Source: Cedecea neteri NBRC 105707 = ATCC 33855
GTDB taxonomy: Bacteria > Pseudomonadota > Gammaproteobacteria > Enterobacterales > Enterobacteriaceae
Assembly: GCF_001571265.1 (NCBI RefSeq)
Contig: NZ_BCTL01000036.1
Location: 1-64,000, forward strand
Length of the DNA: 64,000 nt
Direction: 5' to 3'
Every line of letters begins with the position of its first letter. Position 1 is the stretch's first letter. Below are positions 53,074 through 64,000 of this stretch, piece by piece. Made by a program: the position numbers and the translations under genes. The notes under the pieces were generated by a model, which was not told the origin of the DNA, did no database searches, and was given only the letters and a program-made list of their open reading frames with translations.

Positions 53074-53862
53074 ATGACAACCCAACGTATGCCCGCGCTG
53101 TTCCTTGGTCACGGTAGCCCGATGAACGTGCTGGAAGATAACCGTTATACCCGTGCCTGGGCGCAGCTTGGCGAAACGCTGCCGCGGCCAAAAGCGATTG
53201 TGGTGGTGTCGGCCCACTGGTTCACCCGTGGAACAGGCGTGACCGCGATGGAAGCGCCGAAGACGATTCACGACTTTGGCGGTTTTCCGCAGGCGCTGTA
53301 TGACACACATTACCCGGCGCCCGGCTCGCCTGAACTGGCGCAGCAGCTGGTTGATCTGCTGGCCCCGACGCCTGTGGCGTTAGATAAAGAGGCGTGGGGC
53401 TTTGACCACGGTTCATGGGGTGTGCTGATCAAGATGTACCCGAATGCGGATATCCCGATGGTGCAACTGAGTATCGACAGCACGAAGCCGGCAGCCTGGC
53501 ATTTGGAGGTTGGCCGCAAACTCGCCACGCTGCGTGACCAGGGCATTATGCTGGTGGCGAGCGGTAACGTGGTGCACAACCTGCGCACCGCCCGCTGGCA
53601 CGGTGAAAATACGCCATATCCCTGGGCCGAGTCGTTTAATGACTATGTTAAAGCCAACCTAACCTGGCAGGGGCCTGCGGAGCAGCATCCGCTGGTGAAC
53701 TATCTCAGCCATGAAGGTGGTTCACTGTCTAACCCTACGCCGGAACACTTCCTGCCGCTGCTTTATGTGCTGGGCGCGTGGGACGGCAAAGAGCCGGTCA
53801 CGATTCCGGTCGACGGAATTGAGATGGGATCGCTGAGTATGCTGTCGGTTGTGGTGGGATAA
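53074..53862 (+). CDS. ygiD: 4,5-DOPA dioxygenase extradiol (YgiD)
   Basis: This 262-residue zinc-containing protein of the LigB-like extradiol dioxygenase family has ALFLGHGSPMN, VVSAHWFTRG and FDHGSWG, with the metal histidines H16-type, H51-type and H178-type. E. coli YgiD opens the ring of L-DOPA. The gene is alone on this strand and shares a terminator with the converging ygiC. Confidence 0.93.
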   Translation: MTTQRMPALFLGHGSPMNVLEDNRYTRAWAQLGETLPRPKAIVVVSAHWFTRGTGVTAMEAPKTIHDFGGFPQALYDTHYPAPGSPELAQQLVDLLAPTPVALDKEAWGFDHGSWGVLIKMYPNADIPMVQLSIDSTKPAAWHLEVGRKLATLRDQGIMLVASGNVVHNLRTARWHGENTPYPWAESFNDYVKANLTWQGPAEQHPLVNYLSHEGGSLSNPTPEHFLPLLYVLGAWDGKEPVTIPVDGIEMGSLSMLSVVVG

Positions 53863-53864
53863 AG

Positions 53865-53890
53865 AAAAGGCGCCGGATGGCGCCTTTTTT
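53865..53890. terminator. Bidirectional terminator between ygiD and ygiC
   Basis: Perfect stem AAAAGGCGCC/GGCGCCTTTT with a GGAT loop and a T-run on both strands. Confidence 0.9.
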
Positions 53891-53895
53891 AACGT

Positions 53896-55056
53896 TTATT
53901 CCACAAAAATATGCGGATAGAAACGGGAAAGATCCTGCGTAATAAGTTCGCGATCTTCACGAATACCGATCCCAGCAGGTTGATCGTTAATCAGCCAGCT
54001 GCCAATTAGCGTATAGCTGTCGCCGAATTTAGGTAGCTGATAGAACTGTTGGACGATCATGCCTTCTTCGCCGTAAGGACCGTCAACGCGAGCGATCTCC
54101 TGCCCATTTTCGATGATCTTCACGTTGGCGCCTTCGCGGGAAAAGATTGGCTTCACGACGTATTTTTCCATCGGCGGGAAGTTATCTTCGGCGAAATAGG
54201 CTGGCAGCAGGTTAGGGTGGTTCGGGAACATCTCCCACAGCATCGGCAGCAGGGCTTTGTTGGAGATAATGCTTTTCCAGGCCGGCTCCAGCCAGCGCAC
54301 GCCAGCATCTTCCAGTTTGGTAGAGAACATCTCACGGAGCATGAATTCCCACGGGTAGAGTTTGAACAGGTTGCTGATAACCTGATCCTGCAGATCGGTG
54401 AACTGTCCTTTCTCCCCGAGACCAATTTCCTCAATAAAGAGGAATTCGCTGGCGACGTCAGATTCGGCGGCGCAGTCCTGCAGATACTGCACTGTGCCGC
54501 GATCTTCGACGGTGTCCTGGCAGCAGGCAAAGTGCAACAGATTAAAGCCGTGCTGCTGCTTTAGCTCGGCGAAGCGTTCAATCAGCTTTTCCTGCAGGCT
54601 GTTGAACTGGTCTGCGCCTTCGGGCAGGTTACCTGCAGCGACCTGATCTTCAAGCCAGATCCACTGGAAGAACGCCGCTTCATACAGCGACGTTGGCGTA
54701 TCGGCATTGTTTTCCAGCAGCTTGGGTTCACCCACGCCATCCCACGCCAGATCCAGGCGGGAATAAAGGGAAGGCTGCTGGCTGCGCCAGGACTGGCGAA
54801 CAAATTCCCAGGTGTGTTTCGGAATGCGAAAACGGGCCATCAGCTCGTCGCTGGCCACCACCTTTTCCACGACCTGGAGACACATTTGATGAAGTTCGGC
54901 AGTCACCTCTTCCAGGCGTTCAACCTGAGCCAGCGTGAGCTTGTAATAGGCGTCTTCACACCAGTACGGCTCGCCGTACATGGTGTGGAAATTGAAGCCG
55001 TACTCTGTGGCTTTTTCGCGCCAGTCAGGACGCTCAACGATAGAAACTCTTTCCAT
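53896..55056 (-). CDS. ygiC: Glutathionylspermidine synthase-like ATP-grasp protein YgiC
   Basis: The 386-residue protein is the YgiC-type relative of the synthetase domain of glutathionylspermidine synthetase. Its ATP-grasp motifs are [17 protein letters not shown] and the [20 protein letters not shown] region. True YgiC has no glutathionylspermidine synthetase activity. It follows ygiB by six bases, and both are downstream of tolC on the same strand. Confidence 0.93.
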   Translation of the reverse strand: MERVSIVERPDWREKATEYGFNFHTMYGEPYWCEDAYYKLTLAQVERLEEVTAELHQMCLQVVEKVVASDELMARFRIPKHTWEFVRQSWRSQQPSLYSRLDLAWDGVGEPKLLENNADTPTSLYEAAFFQWIWLEDQVAAGNLPEGADQFNSLQEKLIERFAELKQQHGFNLLHFACCQDTVEDRGTVQYLQDCAAESDVASEFLFIEEIGLGEKGQFTDLQDQVISNLFKLYPWEFMLREMFSTKLEDAGVRWLEPAWKSIISNKALLPMLWEMFPNHPNLLPAYFAEDNFPPMEKYVVKPIFSREGANVKIIENGQEIARVDGPYGEEGMIVQQFYQLPKFGDSYTLIGSWLINDQPAGIGIREDRELITQDLSRFYPHIFVE

Positions 55057-55062
55057 GATTGA

Positions 55063-55740
55063 TCAGCCGCCCATCGAACGGCTGCTGCCGGAGGTGGCGC
55101 TGCTGCGCTGCATGGTAGATTGCTTGGCAACGGATTCACCAAAGCCGCCGCGCGTCACCGTTGAGGTCGTGGCTGGTTTTGGCGCCATTGCGCTTTTCGG
55201 GACGGTCGTCGTCCGGCCTGGCGTGGCCGCACCGTAGCTCTTACCGCTGGCATCGGCGTACTTGCCGTAAGCCGGGCTGGCCGGGTTTTTCGAGGTAAAC
55301 AGCGGTTGCTGTGCAAAGCCCGCGCCGCCGCCCATCAGGCGACCCATCATGTACCCCGCCATCAGCGGCATCCAGAAGCTACCGCTTTGCTGGGGCTGTG
55401 CCTGAGCCTGGCTTTCACCTGCAAGGCTTGCCTGAGCAGGAGCTTGCTGGCACTGGCCTTCGCCAAACTCGGCGACACAGGCTTCACGGGAAGCATATTT
55501 CGGCGCCGTGCGTTCGGCTTCTTTCAGGGCGTTATTATAGGCGGTGGTACATTCCGCGCTTTTGCTCGGGTTTGCCTGCGAGCAGTCGTCCGCGTTTTGA
55601 TACATTGAGACGGTTTCGTCGTTTTGTTCACAGCCGGCCAGCATAAAGACGGCGGTAACAGCTAACGCCACCGGCGTTAAATGGCGTGCGTTCCAGCTTT
55701 TGCGGAACGATGAATGATTTATATTTTTTGTCCGTTTCAT
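55063..55740 (-). CDS. ygiB: DUF1190 lipoprotein YgiB
   Basis: The 225-residue protein has a lipoprotein signal ([13 protein letters not shown], Cys36) after a basic start. The DUF1190 part follows with [20 protein letters not shown] and six conserved cysteines, then a low-complexity Ser/Ala/Pro/Gly tail. Function is unknown; in E. coli it forms an operon with tolC and ygiC, as it does here (minus strand, after tolC and a terminator). Confidence 0.9.
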   Translation of the reverse strand: MKRTKNINHSSFRKSWNARHLTPVALAVTAVFMLAGCEQNDETVSMYQNADDCSQANPSKSAECTTAYNNALKEAERTAPKYASREACVAEFGEGQCQQAPAQASLAGESQAQAQPQQSGSFWMPLMAGYMMGRLMGGGAGFAQQPLFTSKNPASPAYGKYADASGKSYGAATPGRTTTVPKSAMAPKPATTSTVTRGGFGESVAKQSTMQRSSATSGSSRSMGG

Positions 55741-55861
55741 TTAATCAGTCCTGAGCCCAGTAGGTTTGGTGCTAAGGATAGGGGATGAGCGGTTGAAATT
55801 GAAGCGATGTTGGCCTGTTGGCAGGGGATCTTTACGTTGCCTTACGTTCAAATGCGAGACA

Positions 55862-55892
55862 GAAAAAAAGGGGCGTAAAAATACGCCCCTTT
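55862..55892 (-). terminator. Rho-independent terminator of tolC
   Basis: On the minus strand, stem AAAGGGGCGTA/TACGCCCCTTT with a TTTT loop, followed by a run of T. Some transcripts may read on into ygiB. Confidence 0.9.
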
Positions 55893-55909
55893 CATTGGCA
55901 TTCCGGCGA

Positions 55910-57394
55910 TTAATTAGCGAATGGGTTCGCTTTTTTGCCGCTGGTGGCCGCTGCCGGAGTGGCATGCGCCGCTTTAGTGGATGTCGTCGCTGGCGTGGTG
56001 TTGTAACCGTCAGCACGAGCATCTTGATCTGGGGTTTCCGGGGCAACGCTGTCTGCAGAGGTTGAAACCGGTTTGCCCAGCGCATTGTTCAGCGCAATCA
56101 GATCCTGCTCGTTCAACGTCCCCAGCGCTGATTTAATATTCAGCTGATTAATCAGGTAGTTGTAACGTGCGCTGGACAGCTGTTGCTTCGCGTTATACAG
56201 CGTGGTGGTAGCGTCCAGCACGTCAACGATAGTACGGGTGCCGACCGAATAACCGGCTTCCATCGCATCCAGAGAACTTTGCGCAGACACAACGGCCTGT
56301 TTGTAAGCGTTGATGGTGCTGATAGAGGCGTTCACGTTGTTAAAGGAAGAACGCACGGTCTGGACTACGCTGCGGTGCGCGCTTTCCAACTGCTCGCTGG
56401 CGCCAACAAAGTTGTACTGCGCCTGTTTAACCTGAGAGTTAACCTGACCCCCCTGGTAAAGCGGCAGGGAGAAGCTCAGGCCAACCTGGTTCTGCCCTTT
56501 GTAGCTGTTGTCATACGCCGAATTATTGGCTGTTTTTGAACCGTTATAGCTGGTGTTAGACACGCCGCTGGACGCGTTCAGGCTCAGGGTCGGCAGGTGG
56601 CCGTCTTCAGCAAGGCGAATTTGTTCGCGCGCAAGATCCTGGCTCAGGCGAGCCTGAAGCAGGCTAAGGTTGCGTTTCTCAGCGTCTTTCAGCAGGTTAT
56701 TCACCGCATCTGGCTTGGTGGTTTTAAAACCATCAACGTTCAGAGAAGCCAGGCTCAGATAGTCGTTACCGGTGACCTGGCGCAGAGATTCCACCGCGTT
56801 GTCCAGATTATTGCGGGCGGTAACTTCGTTCGCCAGCACGGTGTCGTACTGCGCGCGGGCGTTCTGTACGTCAGTGATTGCAACCAGGCCTACGTTAAAG
56901 CGCTGAGTGGTCTGATCCAACTGGCGGTAGATAGCCTGTTTCTGCGCTTCAGTATAGGAAAGCGCGTCAATTGCGCTCAGCACATTAAAATAGGCTGTTG
57001 CGGTGTTTAGGATCAGCGACTGCTGATCGGTCTGGAAGCTGACATCCTGAATCCCTGCGGTTTTTTCCTGCAGGCTCAGTGCGCGCCATTTCGACATATC
57101 AAAAATGGTTTGCGTCAGCTGTAACGTTGCGCTTGTGGCGTTGGAATTAACACCATTCTGATCGCGGAAACCGTTGCCGTAGGTGTAATCTGCACCCAGG
57201 CCCAGTTGTGGTAATAATGGGCTGCGTGCTTCATTAATTTTTTCGAATGCGGCGTCACGATCAGCAGCGGATTTACGCAGGTCTGGGTTGCTGGTGCGGG
57301 CCTGTTGATAAACCTGCAGCAGGTTTTCTGCCTGGCTCATGGCGCTGAAACCCGTTAGGCTCAGACCGATAAGAATGGGGAGCAGTTTCTTCAT
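55910..57394 (-). CDS. tolC: Outer-membrane efflux channel TolC
   Basis: TolC is the outer-membrane exit duct of AcrAB and type I secretion. The 494-residue precursor starts MKKLLPILIGLSLTGFSAMS with cleavage near QAEN. It has two OEP repeats of barrel strands and long coiled-coil helices (for example RSPLLPQLGLGADYTYGN and YNAKQQLSSARYNYLINQLN), and an Ala/Thr-rich C-terminal tail. The ATG at 57394 has the AAGGA site six bases upstream, and gives the E. coli start. Confidence 0.96.
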   Translation of the reverse strand: MKKLLPILIGLSLTGFSAMSQAENLLQVYQQARTSNPDLRKSAADRDAAFEKINEARSPLLPQLGLGADYTYGNGFRDQNGVNSNATSATLQLTQTIFDMSKWRALSLQEKTAGIQDVSFQTDQQSLILNTATAYFNVLSAIDALSYTEAQKQAIYRQLDQTTQRFNVGLVAITDVQNARAQYDTVLANEVTARNNLDNAVESLRQVTGNDYLSLASLNVDGFKTTKPDAVNNLLKDAEKRNLSLLQARLSQDLAREQIRLAEDGHLPTLSLNASSGVSNTSYNGSKTANNSAYDNSYKGQNQVGLSFSLPLYQGGQVNSQVKQAQYNFVGASEQLESAHRSVVQTVRSSFNNVNASISTINAYKQAVVSAQSSLDAMEAGYSVGTRTIVDVLDATTTLYNAKQQLSSARYNYLINQLNIKSALGTLNEQDLIALNNALGKPVSTSADSVAPETPDQDARADGYNTTPATTSTKAAHATPAAATSGKKANPFAN

Positions 57395-57606
57395 TTGCAT
57401 TCCTTGTTGTGAAGCAGAATTATTTTGTTTAACGCCGACAGGAGTCAAAGATGATCGCCGATTCTACAGATTCCGTCAGCCGGGCAGGTTGGCGTAAAGT
57501 GCCATCTACCTTAATTTTCACCAATCTACCACATCAAAATTGAAAGGGCAGTTACGCAGGGTTGAAATCGCCCAGCCAGCGCCCATTTGCCATCAGGACA
57601 TCATCT

Positions 57607-58239
57607 ATGAACAAGTCAGAAAAGCTAGCGGCTACTTTCGCCAAAAAGGATGTAGAAATTATTGCACGGGAAACGCTTTATCGTGGCTTTTTTTCACTCG
57701 ATCTTTATCGTTTTCGCCATCGTTTGTTTAACGGCGAAATGAGTGGTGAGGTCAGGCGTGAAATTTTTGAGCGCGGTCACGCTGCGGTGCTGCTACCCTA
57801 TGACCCTGTGCGCGATGAAGTCGTGCTAATAGAGCAGATTCGTATTGCCGCCTGGGACAGCAGTGAAACCCCGTGGCTGTTGGAAATGATCGCCGGCATG
57901 ATTGAAGAAGGTGAAAGCATAGAAGATGTTGCGCGCCGCGAAGCCGTAGAAGAGGCGGGCCTTACCGTGGGTCGGACCAAACCGGTTCTGAGCTATTTAG
58001 CCAGCCCTGGCGGCACCAGCGAAAGGTTGTCTATTTTAGTCGGCGAAGTGGATGCCACTCAGGCCAAAGGTATTCATGGCCTGGTGGAAGAAAACGAAGA
58101 TATTCGTGTTCATGTGGTCAGCCGGGAGCAGGCTTACCAGTGTGTCGAAGAGGGGAGCATCGACAACGCGGCGTCGGTCATCGCTTTGCAATGGCTGCAG
58201 CTGCATTATGAGCAACTAAGAAAAGAGTGGAACCACTGA
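57607..58239 (+). CDS. nudF: ADP-ribose diphosphatase NudF
   Basis: The 210-residue Nudix enzyme hydrolyses ADP-ribose to AMP and ribose-5-phosphate. The Nudix box [20 protein letters not shown] is at about 97-116, and the N-terminal part ([20 protein letters not shown]) matches E. coli NudF. ATG 57607 gives the family length. It heads nudF-yqiB-cpdA-yqiA-parE on this strand, divergent from tolC. Confidence 0.95.
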   Translation: MNKSEKLAATFAKKDVEIIARETLYRGFFSLDLYRFRHRLFNGEMSGEVRREIFERGHAAVLLPYDPVRDEVVLIEQIRIAAWDSSETPWLLEMIAGMIEEGESIEDVARREAVEEAGLTVGRTKPVLSYLASPGGTSERLSILVGEVDATQAKGIHGLVEENEDIRVHVVSREQAYQCVEEGSIDNAASVIALQWLQLHYEQLRKEWNH

Positions 58240-58241
58240 TT

Positions 58242-58667
58242 ATGAAGCGCTATACCCCTGACTTCCCCGAAATGATGCGTTTGTGCGAAACCAACTTCGC
58301 GCAGCTGCGCCGCCTGTTGCCAAAAAATGATGCAGCGGGCGAAACGGTAACCTATCAGGTTAATAGCGCCAGATATCGCTTAACTATCTCAGAATCAACG
58401 CGTTATACAACGCTAGTGGAAATTGAACAAACGCAACCCGCGGTGAGTTACTGGAGCCTGCCGTCAATGTCGGTCAGGCTGTATCACGATGCGATGGTGG
58501 CGGAAGTGTGTTCAAGCCAGCAGATCTTTCGCTTCAAAGCGCGATATGATTATCCGAATAAAAAGTTGCATCAACGCGACGAAAAGCATCAAATTAACCA
58601 GTTTCTTGCTGATTGGCTGCGCTACTGTTTAGCGCATGGAGCAATGGCCTTGCCCGTGTATACCTAG
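58242..58667 (+). CDS. yqiB: DUF1249 protein YqiB
   Basis: A 141-residue protein starting [20 protein letters not shown], as E. coli YqiB. The family has no known catalytic function. It begins two bases after the nudF stop and is part of the same transcription unit. Confidence 0.93.
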   Translation: MKRYTPDFPEMMRLCETNFAQLRRLLPKNDAAGETVTYQVNSARYRLTISESTRYTTLVEIEQTQPAVSYWSLPSMSVRLYHDAMVAEVCSSQQIFRFKARYDYPNKKLHQRDEKHQINQFLADWLRYCLAHGAMALPVYT

Positions 58668-58811
58668 TTTTTTAGGGACCAGGACGGCTAACGGCACAAC
58701 GCCCTGAATAAATGGATGATATTGATACCCTGAATGAATCGAGCTGCCGCCTGGATATCAGCAGCTTAAGTGTGGTGGGTAGTAAGTGTGCGTGAAACCT
58801 AAGGACACCAT

Positions 58812-59639
58812 TTGGAAAGCCTGTTAACCCTTCCTGTGGCCGATGGAGGCCGAATCAGGATACTGCAAATAACCGATACCCATTTGTTCGCCGGAAAGAA
58901 CGAAACGCTGCTCGGCATAAATACCTGGAAGAGCTATCAGGCGGTGTTGACCGCCATTCTCGCCGAACAGCGTACCTGCGACTTACTGGTGGCAACCGGG
59001 GATTTGGCCCAGGATCACAGCGTGGAGGCTTATCAGCACTTTGCTGAAGGGATCTCCCGTATTTCTGCGCCTTGCGTTTGGCTGCCAGGTAACCACGATT
59101 TTCAGCCTGCGATGTTTAACGCCCTGCAGGACGCGGGTATTTCCCCGGCAAAGCGCGTTTACATCGGCGACCACTGGCAAATCTTGCTGCTGGATAGCCA
59201 GGTTTTTGGTGTTCCCCACGGTGAACTGAGCGATTTCCAGTTGGAATGGCTCGAGCGTCAGCTGGCTGCGGCTCCTGAGCGTCACACGTTACTTCTGCTG
59301 CATCATCATCCTCTGCCTGCCGGCTGTAGCTGGCTGGATCAGCACAGCCTGCGCAATGCTGCCGCACTGGATGCCGTGCTTAAGCCCTGGCCACAGGTGA
59401 AAACTCTGCTTTGTGGACACATTCATCAGGAACTGGATCTCGACTGGAACGGTCGTAGAATGCTGGCCACGCCTTCGACATGCGTCCAGTTCAAACCCCA
59501 CTGCGCCAATTTCACGCTCGACACCATTGAGCCGGGCTGGCGCTGGCTCGATCTTTACCCTGACGGCAGCCTGACGACAGAAGTTTGCCGTCTGCAAAGC
59601 GGTAAATTTAGCCCCGACACGGATTCTGAGGGTTATTAA
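58812..59639 (+). CDS. cpdA: 3',5'-cyclic-AMP phosphodiesterase CpdA
   Basis: CpdA hydrolyses cAMP and so adjusts CRP activity. The 275-residue metallophosphoesterase has D22-T-H24, the GDLAQD motif, GNHD, HHHPLP and GHIHQ. The start is a TTG at 58812, which gives [13 protein letters not shown] as in E. coli. Its stop shares one base with the yqiA ATG (TAATG). Confidence 0.95.
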   Translation: MESLLTLPVADGGRIRILQITDTHLFAGKNETLLGINTWKSYQAVLTAILAEQRTCDLLVATGDLAQDHSVEAYQHFAEGISRISAPCVWLPGNHDFQPAMFNALQDAGISPAKRVYIGDHWQILLLDSQVFGVPHGELSDFQLEWLERQLAAAPERHTLLLLHHHPLPAGCSWLDQHSLRNAAALDAVLKPWPQVKTLLCGHIHQELDLDWNGRRMLATPSTCVQFKPHCANFTLDTIEPGWRWLDLYPDGSLTTEVCRLQSGKFSPDTDSEGY

Positions 59640-60214
59640 TGCCTGCGTTACTGTATCTGCACGGGTTTAATAGCTCTCCGGCCTCCGCAAAAGCGACCCT
59701 TTTTAAGGCATGGCTGGCGCAGCATCACCCTGAAATTGAAATGATTGTGCCTCAGTTGCCGCCGTACCCGGCAGAAGCCTCCGAGCTGCTGGAGTCGCTT
59801 GTGCTTGAGCGTGGAGGAGAGCCGCTGGGCGTTGTGGGGTCTTCCCTGGGCGGCTATTATGCGACCTGGCTTTCGCAGTGCTTTACTCTGCCAGCGGTGG
59901 TGGTCAACCCGGCCGTTCGCCCCTTTGAGCTGCTGGTGGGTTATCTCGGTAAAAACGAGAACCCCTACACCGGGCAGCAATATGTGCTAGAGTCACGCCA
60001 TATTTACGATCTGAAAGTTATGCAGATTGACCCGCTGGAAGCACCGGACCTGATTTGGCTGTTGCAACAAACGGGTGATGAGGTGCTTGATTACCGCCAG
60101 GCCGTAGCCTACTACGCGCTCTGCCGTCAGACGGTGAAACCCGGTGGCAATCATGCCTTTACGGGCTTCGAAGATTATTTCACACAGATTGTCGACTTCC
60201 TCGGCTTGCGCTGA
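59639..60214 (+). CDS. yqiA: Esterase YqiA
   Basis: The 191-residue alpha/beta hydrolase has the nucleophile elbow GSSLGGYYA at about 67-75 and starts [21 protein letters not shown]. coli YqiA acts on acyl-CoA or short esters in vitro. It overlaps cpdA by one base and precedes parE by 45 bases. Confidence 0.92.
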   Translation: MPALLYLHGFNSSPASAKATLFKAWLAQHHPEIEMIVPQLPPYPAEASELLESLVLERGGEPLGVVGSSLGGYYATWLSQCFTLPAVVVNPAVRPFELLVGYLGKNENPYTGQQYVLESRHIYDLKVMQIDPLEAPDLIWLLQQTGDEVLDYRQAVAYYALCRQTVKPGGNHAFTGFEDYFTQIVDFLGLR

Positions 60215-60256
60215 GGCCTGACGGCCGATTTCCTGTTTCGCTATCTGAATGAATAA

Positions 60257-62152
<1,896 letters not shown>

Positions 62153-62171
62153 ACACTTTTCTCTAAAACGT

Positions 62172-62200
62172 AAAAGGGATGGCAAAAGCCATCCCTTTTT
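62172..62200. terminator. Bidirectional terminator between parE and ygiN
   Basis: Perfect 12-bp stem AAAAGGGATGGC/GCCATCCCTTTT with an AAAA loop and a T-run on the plus strand. Confidence 0.9.
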
Positions 62201-62217
62201 GCATTCTTAGACGCCTG

Positions 62218-62535
62218 TTACTTCACGGCTTCTTCGAGAATGCGGATATGCACTTCCAGCACGTCGTCTTTCACGCGGGCGCTATGCTCTTTCATGTGCG
62301 TGGTCTGAAGATGCGCTTCCAGGTGCGCAACGCTTTCCCATTTTTCGAGCATGAAGATGGAGTCCGGGGCGGTTGTCTGGAACGTTACCTGGGCGTTATG
62401 ATCGACCAGCGGCGCGTAGCCGTGGCAGCCTTTTTCCTGCAGCACAGTTGGAATAATTTTCTCAAACGCTGCAATTACCGCCTGGCGATGGTGTGAACCA
62501 GGACGCGTGCGAATTTCTGCAATCACTGTCAGCAT
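62218..62535 (-). CDS. ygiN: Quinol monooxygenase YgiN
   Basis: The 105-residue ABM-fold protein matches E. coli YgiN: MLTVIAEIRTRPGSHHRQAV and the HLEAHLQTTHMKE segment. YgiN oxidises menadiol-type quinols. It lies 30 bases behind mdaB on the same strand and works with it in a quinone redox cycle. Confidence 0.93.
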   Translation of the reverse strand: MLTVIAEIRTRPGSHHRQAVIAAFEKIIPTVLQEKGCHGYAPLVDHNAQVTFQTTAPDSIFMLEKWESVAHLEAHLQTTHMKEHSARVKDDVLEVHIRILEEAVK

Positions 62536-62565
62536 GACTAACTCCTTATGTTATCCGGCCAACAG

Positions 62566-63147
62566 TTAAGCAAAAATAGCAGCCAGATGCTTGCGATATT
62601 CTGCTACATAATGTGGCACGTCAGGTGCTTTGATAACGTCATTAGCGATAAAGGTAGGTAACCCTTCCATGCCCAGGAACTGGTTCGCCTTGTGGAACGG
62701 AAGATACACGCCGTCTACGCCAACGCCATGGAAGAACTGATCTTTTTCGGTGAAAGCTTCTAAAGGCGCGTTCCACGTCAGGGAGATCATGTAGGTTTTA
62801 CCCTGAATCAGACCACCGGAGCCATATTTTTTAGACGCGTCTGAACGTGTACGGCCGTCGCTCGCATACAGCGAACCGTGGCCTTCAGTGAACACATCGT
62901 CAATGTACTTTTTGACCGTCCACGGGGCGCCCATCCACCAGCCTGGCATCTGCCAGATGATGCTGTCTGCCCAAAGGAATTTCTCAACTTCCGCTTTAAC
63001 GTCGTATTCACTGTCTGCGCGGGTTACCTGAACATCATGTCCGAGGTCGCGCAAATAGCTTTCCGCGACTTCAGTCATGGTGTCATTGAGCTGGCCGTTA
63101 GAATGGCCGAATTTTTTACCGCCGTTAATAATCAGGATGTTGCTCAT
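62566..63147 (-). CDS. mdaB: NADPH:quinone reductase MdaB
   Basis: The 193-residue flavoprotein of the flavodoxin-like NAD(P)H:quinone oxidoreductase family has ILIINGGKKFGHSNGQLND, IIWQMPGWWMGAPW and FTEKDQFFHGVGVDG. MdaB reduces quinones with NADPH. Its length equals the E. coli enzyme. AAGGG precedes the ATG at 63147. Confidence 0.94.
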   Translation of the reverse strand: MSNILIINGGKKFGHSNGQLNDTMTEVAESYLRDLGHDVQVTRADSEYDVKAEVEKFLWADSIIWQMPGWWMGAPWTVKKYIDDVFTEGHGSLYASDGRTRSDASKKYGSGGLIQGKTYMISLTWNAPLEAFTEKDQFFHGVGVDGVYLPFHKANQFLGMEGLPTFIANDVIKAPDVPHYVAEYRKHLAAIFA

Positions 63148-63263
63148 CGTTAGCCCTTAAATAATTACGTTTGCCAATCATTATAATGAGCGCGTTACTG
63201 TGAAAAAATGACCAAAATGTGCAAAGACTTTTGCTGTGTAAGCAATAATCAGGCTGAAATCTC

Positions 63264-64000
63264 TCAGCTCCAACTGATATGAACCCTAAAACCGCCGCTT
63301 TCTACGTTGCCGAAAGTTGCCTTCATACCGTGCAGCGCCGCAATTCGACTCACGATAGACAGCCCTAGCCCGCTGCCGGTTTTTAGCTGCCCTGGCGGGC
63401 GGAAGAAACGTTCGCCCAAAGAGGCAAGATATTCAGGGTTCACGCCCGGCCCATTGTCGATAACCTCAAGGTCATGTTCGTTTAGCACGACGTTCACAAC
63501 GCTGCCTGCCGGACTGTAACGGACGGCGTTATCCAGGATATTGCGTAGCATCAACCCGAGTAGAAGTGGCTGGCCACGGCGAATCACCGATTGCTCCAAC
63601 ATCTGTAGGCGAATATCAATGTGTTCTCGCTGGGCCCCGTGCCACGCTTCCATCACGTTTTCCTGAAGTAGCGTCTGCAGTGATACTTCTTGCACATCGT
63701 TAAGTTCAGCCAGGGAGTCGAGTCGGGAAAGCGTAAGTAGCTGTTCAACAAGACGAGAGGCGCGATCGATGCCGTGGTGAAGCTGGTTTAGCGCCTGATC
63801 TCTGACCTGGGTATCATCTTCGGCGAGTTGAGCCACCTCAGCCTGTACCTTCAGGGCGGCCAGCGGGGTACGGAGTTCGTGCGCGGCATCGGACGTAAAG
63901 CGCCTTTCACGCTGCATAAACGCTTCCGTGCGCTCAAAAAGCTGATTTAAGGCTTCCACCAGCGGCCTGACCTCCAGTGGAAGCGCCTGTGTCGCCAGCC
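63264..64000 (-). CDS. qseC: Sensor histidine kinase QseC, C-terminal part
   Basis: The C-terminal part of QseC is seen; the gene runs on past the right end of the window, where the N-terminal sensor and membrane segments must lie. Visible are the end of the HAMP-proximal region (EVRPLVEALNQLFERTEAF), the H-box FTSDAAHELRTPLAALKVQA, the N-box MLRNILDNAVRYSP, DNGPGV and GSGLGLSIVSRIAA. QseC with QseB responds to autoinducer-3/adrenergic signals in E. coli. It lies 116 bases from mdaB in the same orientation, upstream of it. Confidence 0.9.
   Translation of the reverse strand, partial: LATQALPLEVRPLVEALNQLFERTEAFMQRERRFTSDAAHELRTPLAALKVQAEVAQLAEDDTQVRDQALNQLHHGIDRASRLVEQLLTLSRLDSLAELNDVQEVSLQTLLQENVMEAWHGAQREHIDIRLQMLEQSVIRRGQPLLLGLMLRNILDNAVRYSPAGSVVNVVLNEHDLEVIDNGPGVNPEYLASLGERFFRPPGQLKTGSGLGLSIVSRIAALHGMKATFGNVESGGFRVHISWS

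Overview
The window is chromosomal DNA of a gamma-proteobacterium of the Enterobacteriaceae. The right part (about 51.6-64 kb) carries E. coli/Salmonella-like genes in a familiar neighbourhood: ubiK, ribB with its FMN riboswitch, ygiD, ygiC, ygiB, tolC, nudF, yqiB, cpdA, yqiA, parE, ygiN, mdaB and a partial qseC. The type 1 fimbrial locus has the Salmonella layout (fimAICDHF with fimZ, fimY, an EAL gene and fimW). I cannot name the genus from sequence alone; an Enterobacter/Cedecea/Kluyvera-like organism would fit.

Region 1 (1 to about 18.9 kb) is a CP4/P4-like genomic island. From the left it holds a type I restriction-modification operon (half-HsdS gene, hsdM, hsdS, hsdR, all minus strand) with a divergent XRE regulator, a zinc-ribbon protein, an AlpA regulator, a YfjJ/inovirus Gp2-type protein, and an AT-rich gene of unknown function. 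Then comes the CP4 core cassette: DUF932 (yfjQ type), KlcA antirestriction, an unknown small protein, RadC-like, DUF987, and the CbeA/CbtA antitoxin-toxin pair, followed by DUF4942. Several small regulators follow, including two tandem paralogous XRE proteins, each preceded by the same pair of palindromic operators. The right edge holds an interrupted Rhs-associated metallopeptidase gene, a lipoprotein gene coupled to it (immunity-like), and a membrane-anchored unknown. No integrase or tRNA is visible in the window.

Region 2 (18.9-26.4 kb) mixes chromosomal genes (hexapeptide acetyltransferase, sodC with a DUF3455 partner, and a regulator/nucleoside phosphorylase/pnuC operon) with a small toxin islet. 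The islet has a yegP-like gene, an ExoY-type nucleotidyl cyclase, a VbhA-like antitoxin with a Fic protein whose motif lacks the second arginine, and a YjhX-family toxin.

Region 3 (26.6-36 kb) is metabolic: a ydhS homologue divergent from murQ-murP (MurNAc uptake and breakdown), the taurine operon tauABCD, and nepI. The murQ promoter region has a CRP-like site between two identical-type 15-bp palindromes, but no murR gene is nearby.

Region 4 (36.3-51.6 kb) holds the fimbrial operon and its regulators, tsr with a textbook sigma-28 promoter, and a LysR regulator divergent from an MHS-family transporter and an M20 amidohydrolase.

Region 5 (51.6-64 kb) is the conserved ubiK-ribB-tolC-parE-qseC neighbourhood.

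The most notable observations are the ExoY-like cyclase in an enterobacterial chromosome, the duplicated regulator-operator module at 16.3-17.1 kb, the stop codon inside the metallopeptidase gene whose true end overlaps its neighbour's start, and the unassigned AT-rich island gene at 9.7-10.6 kb.
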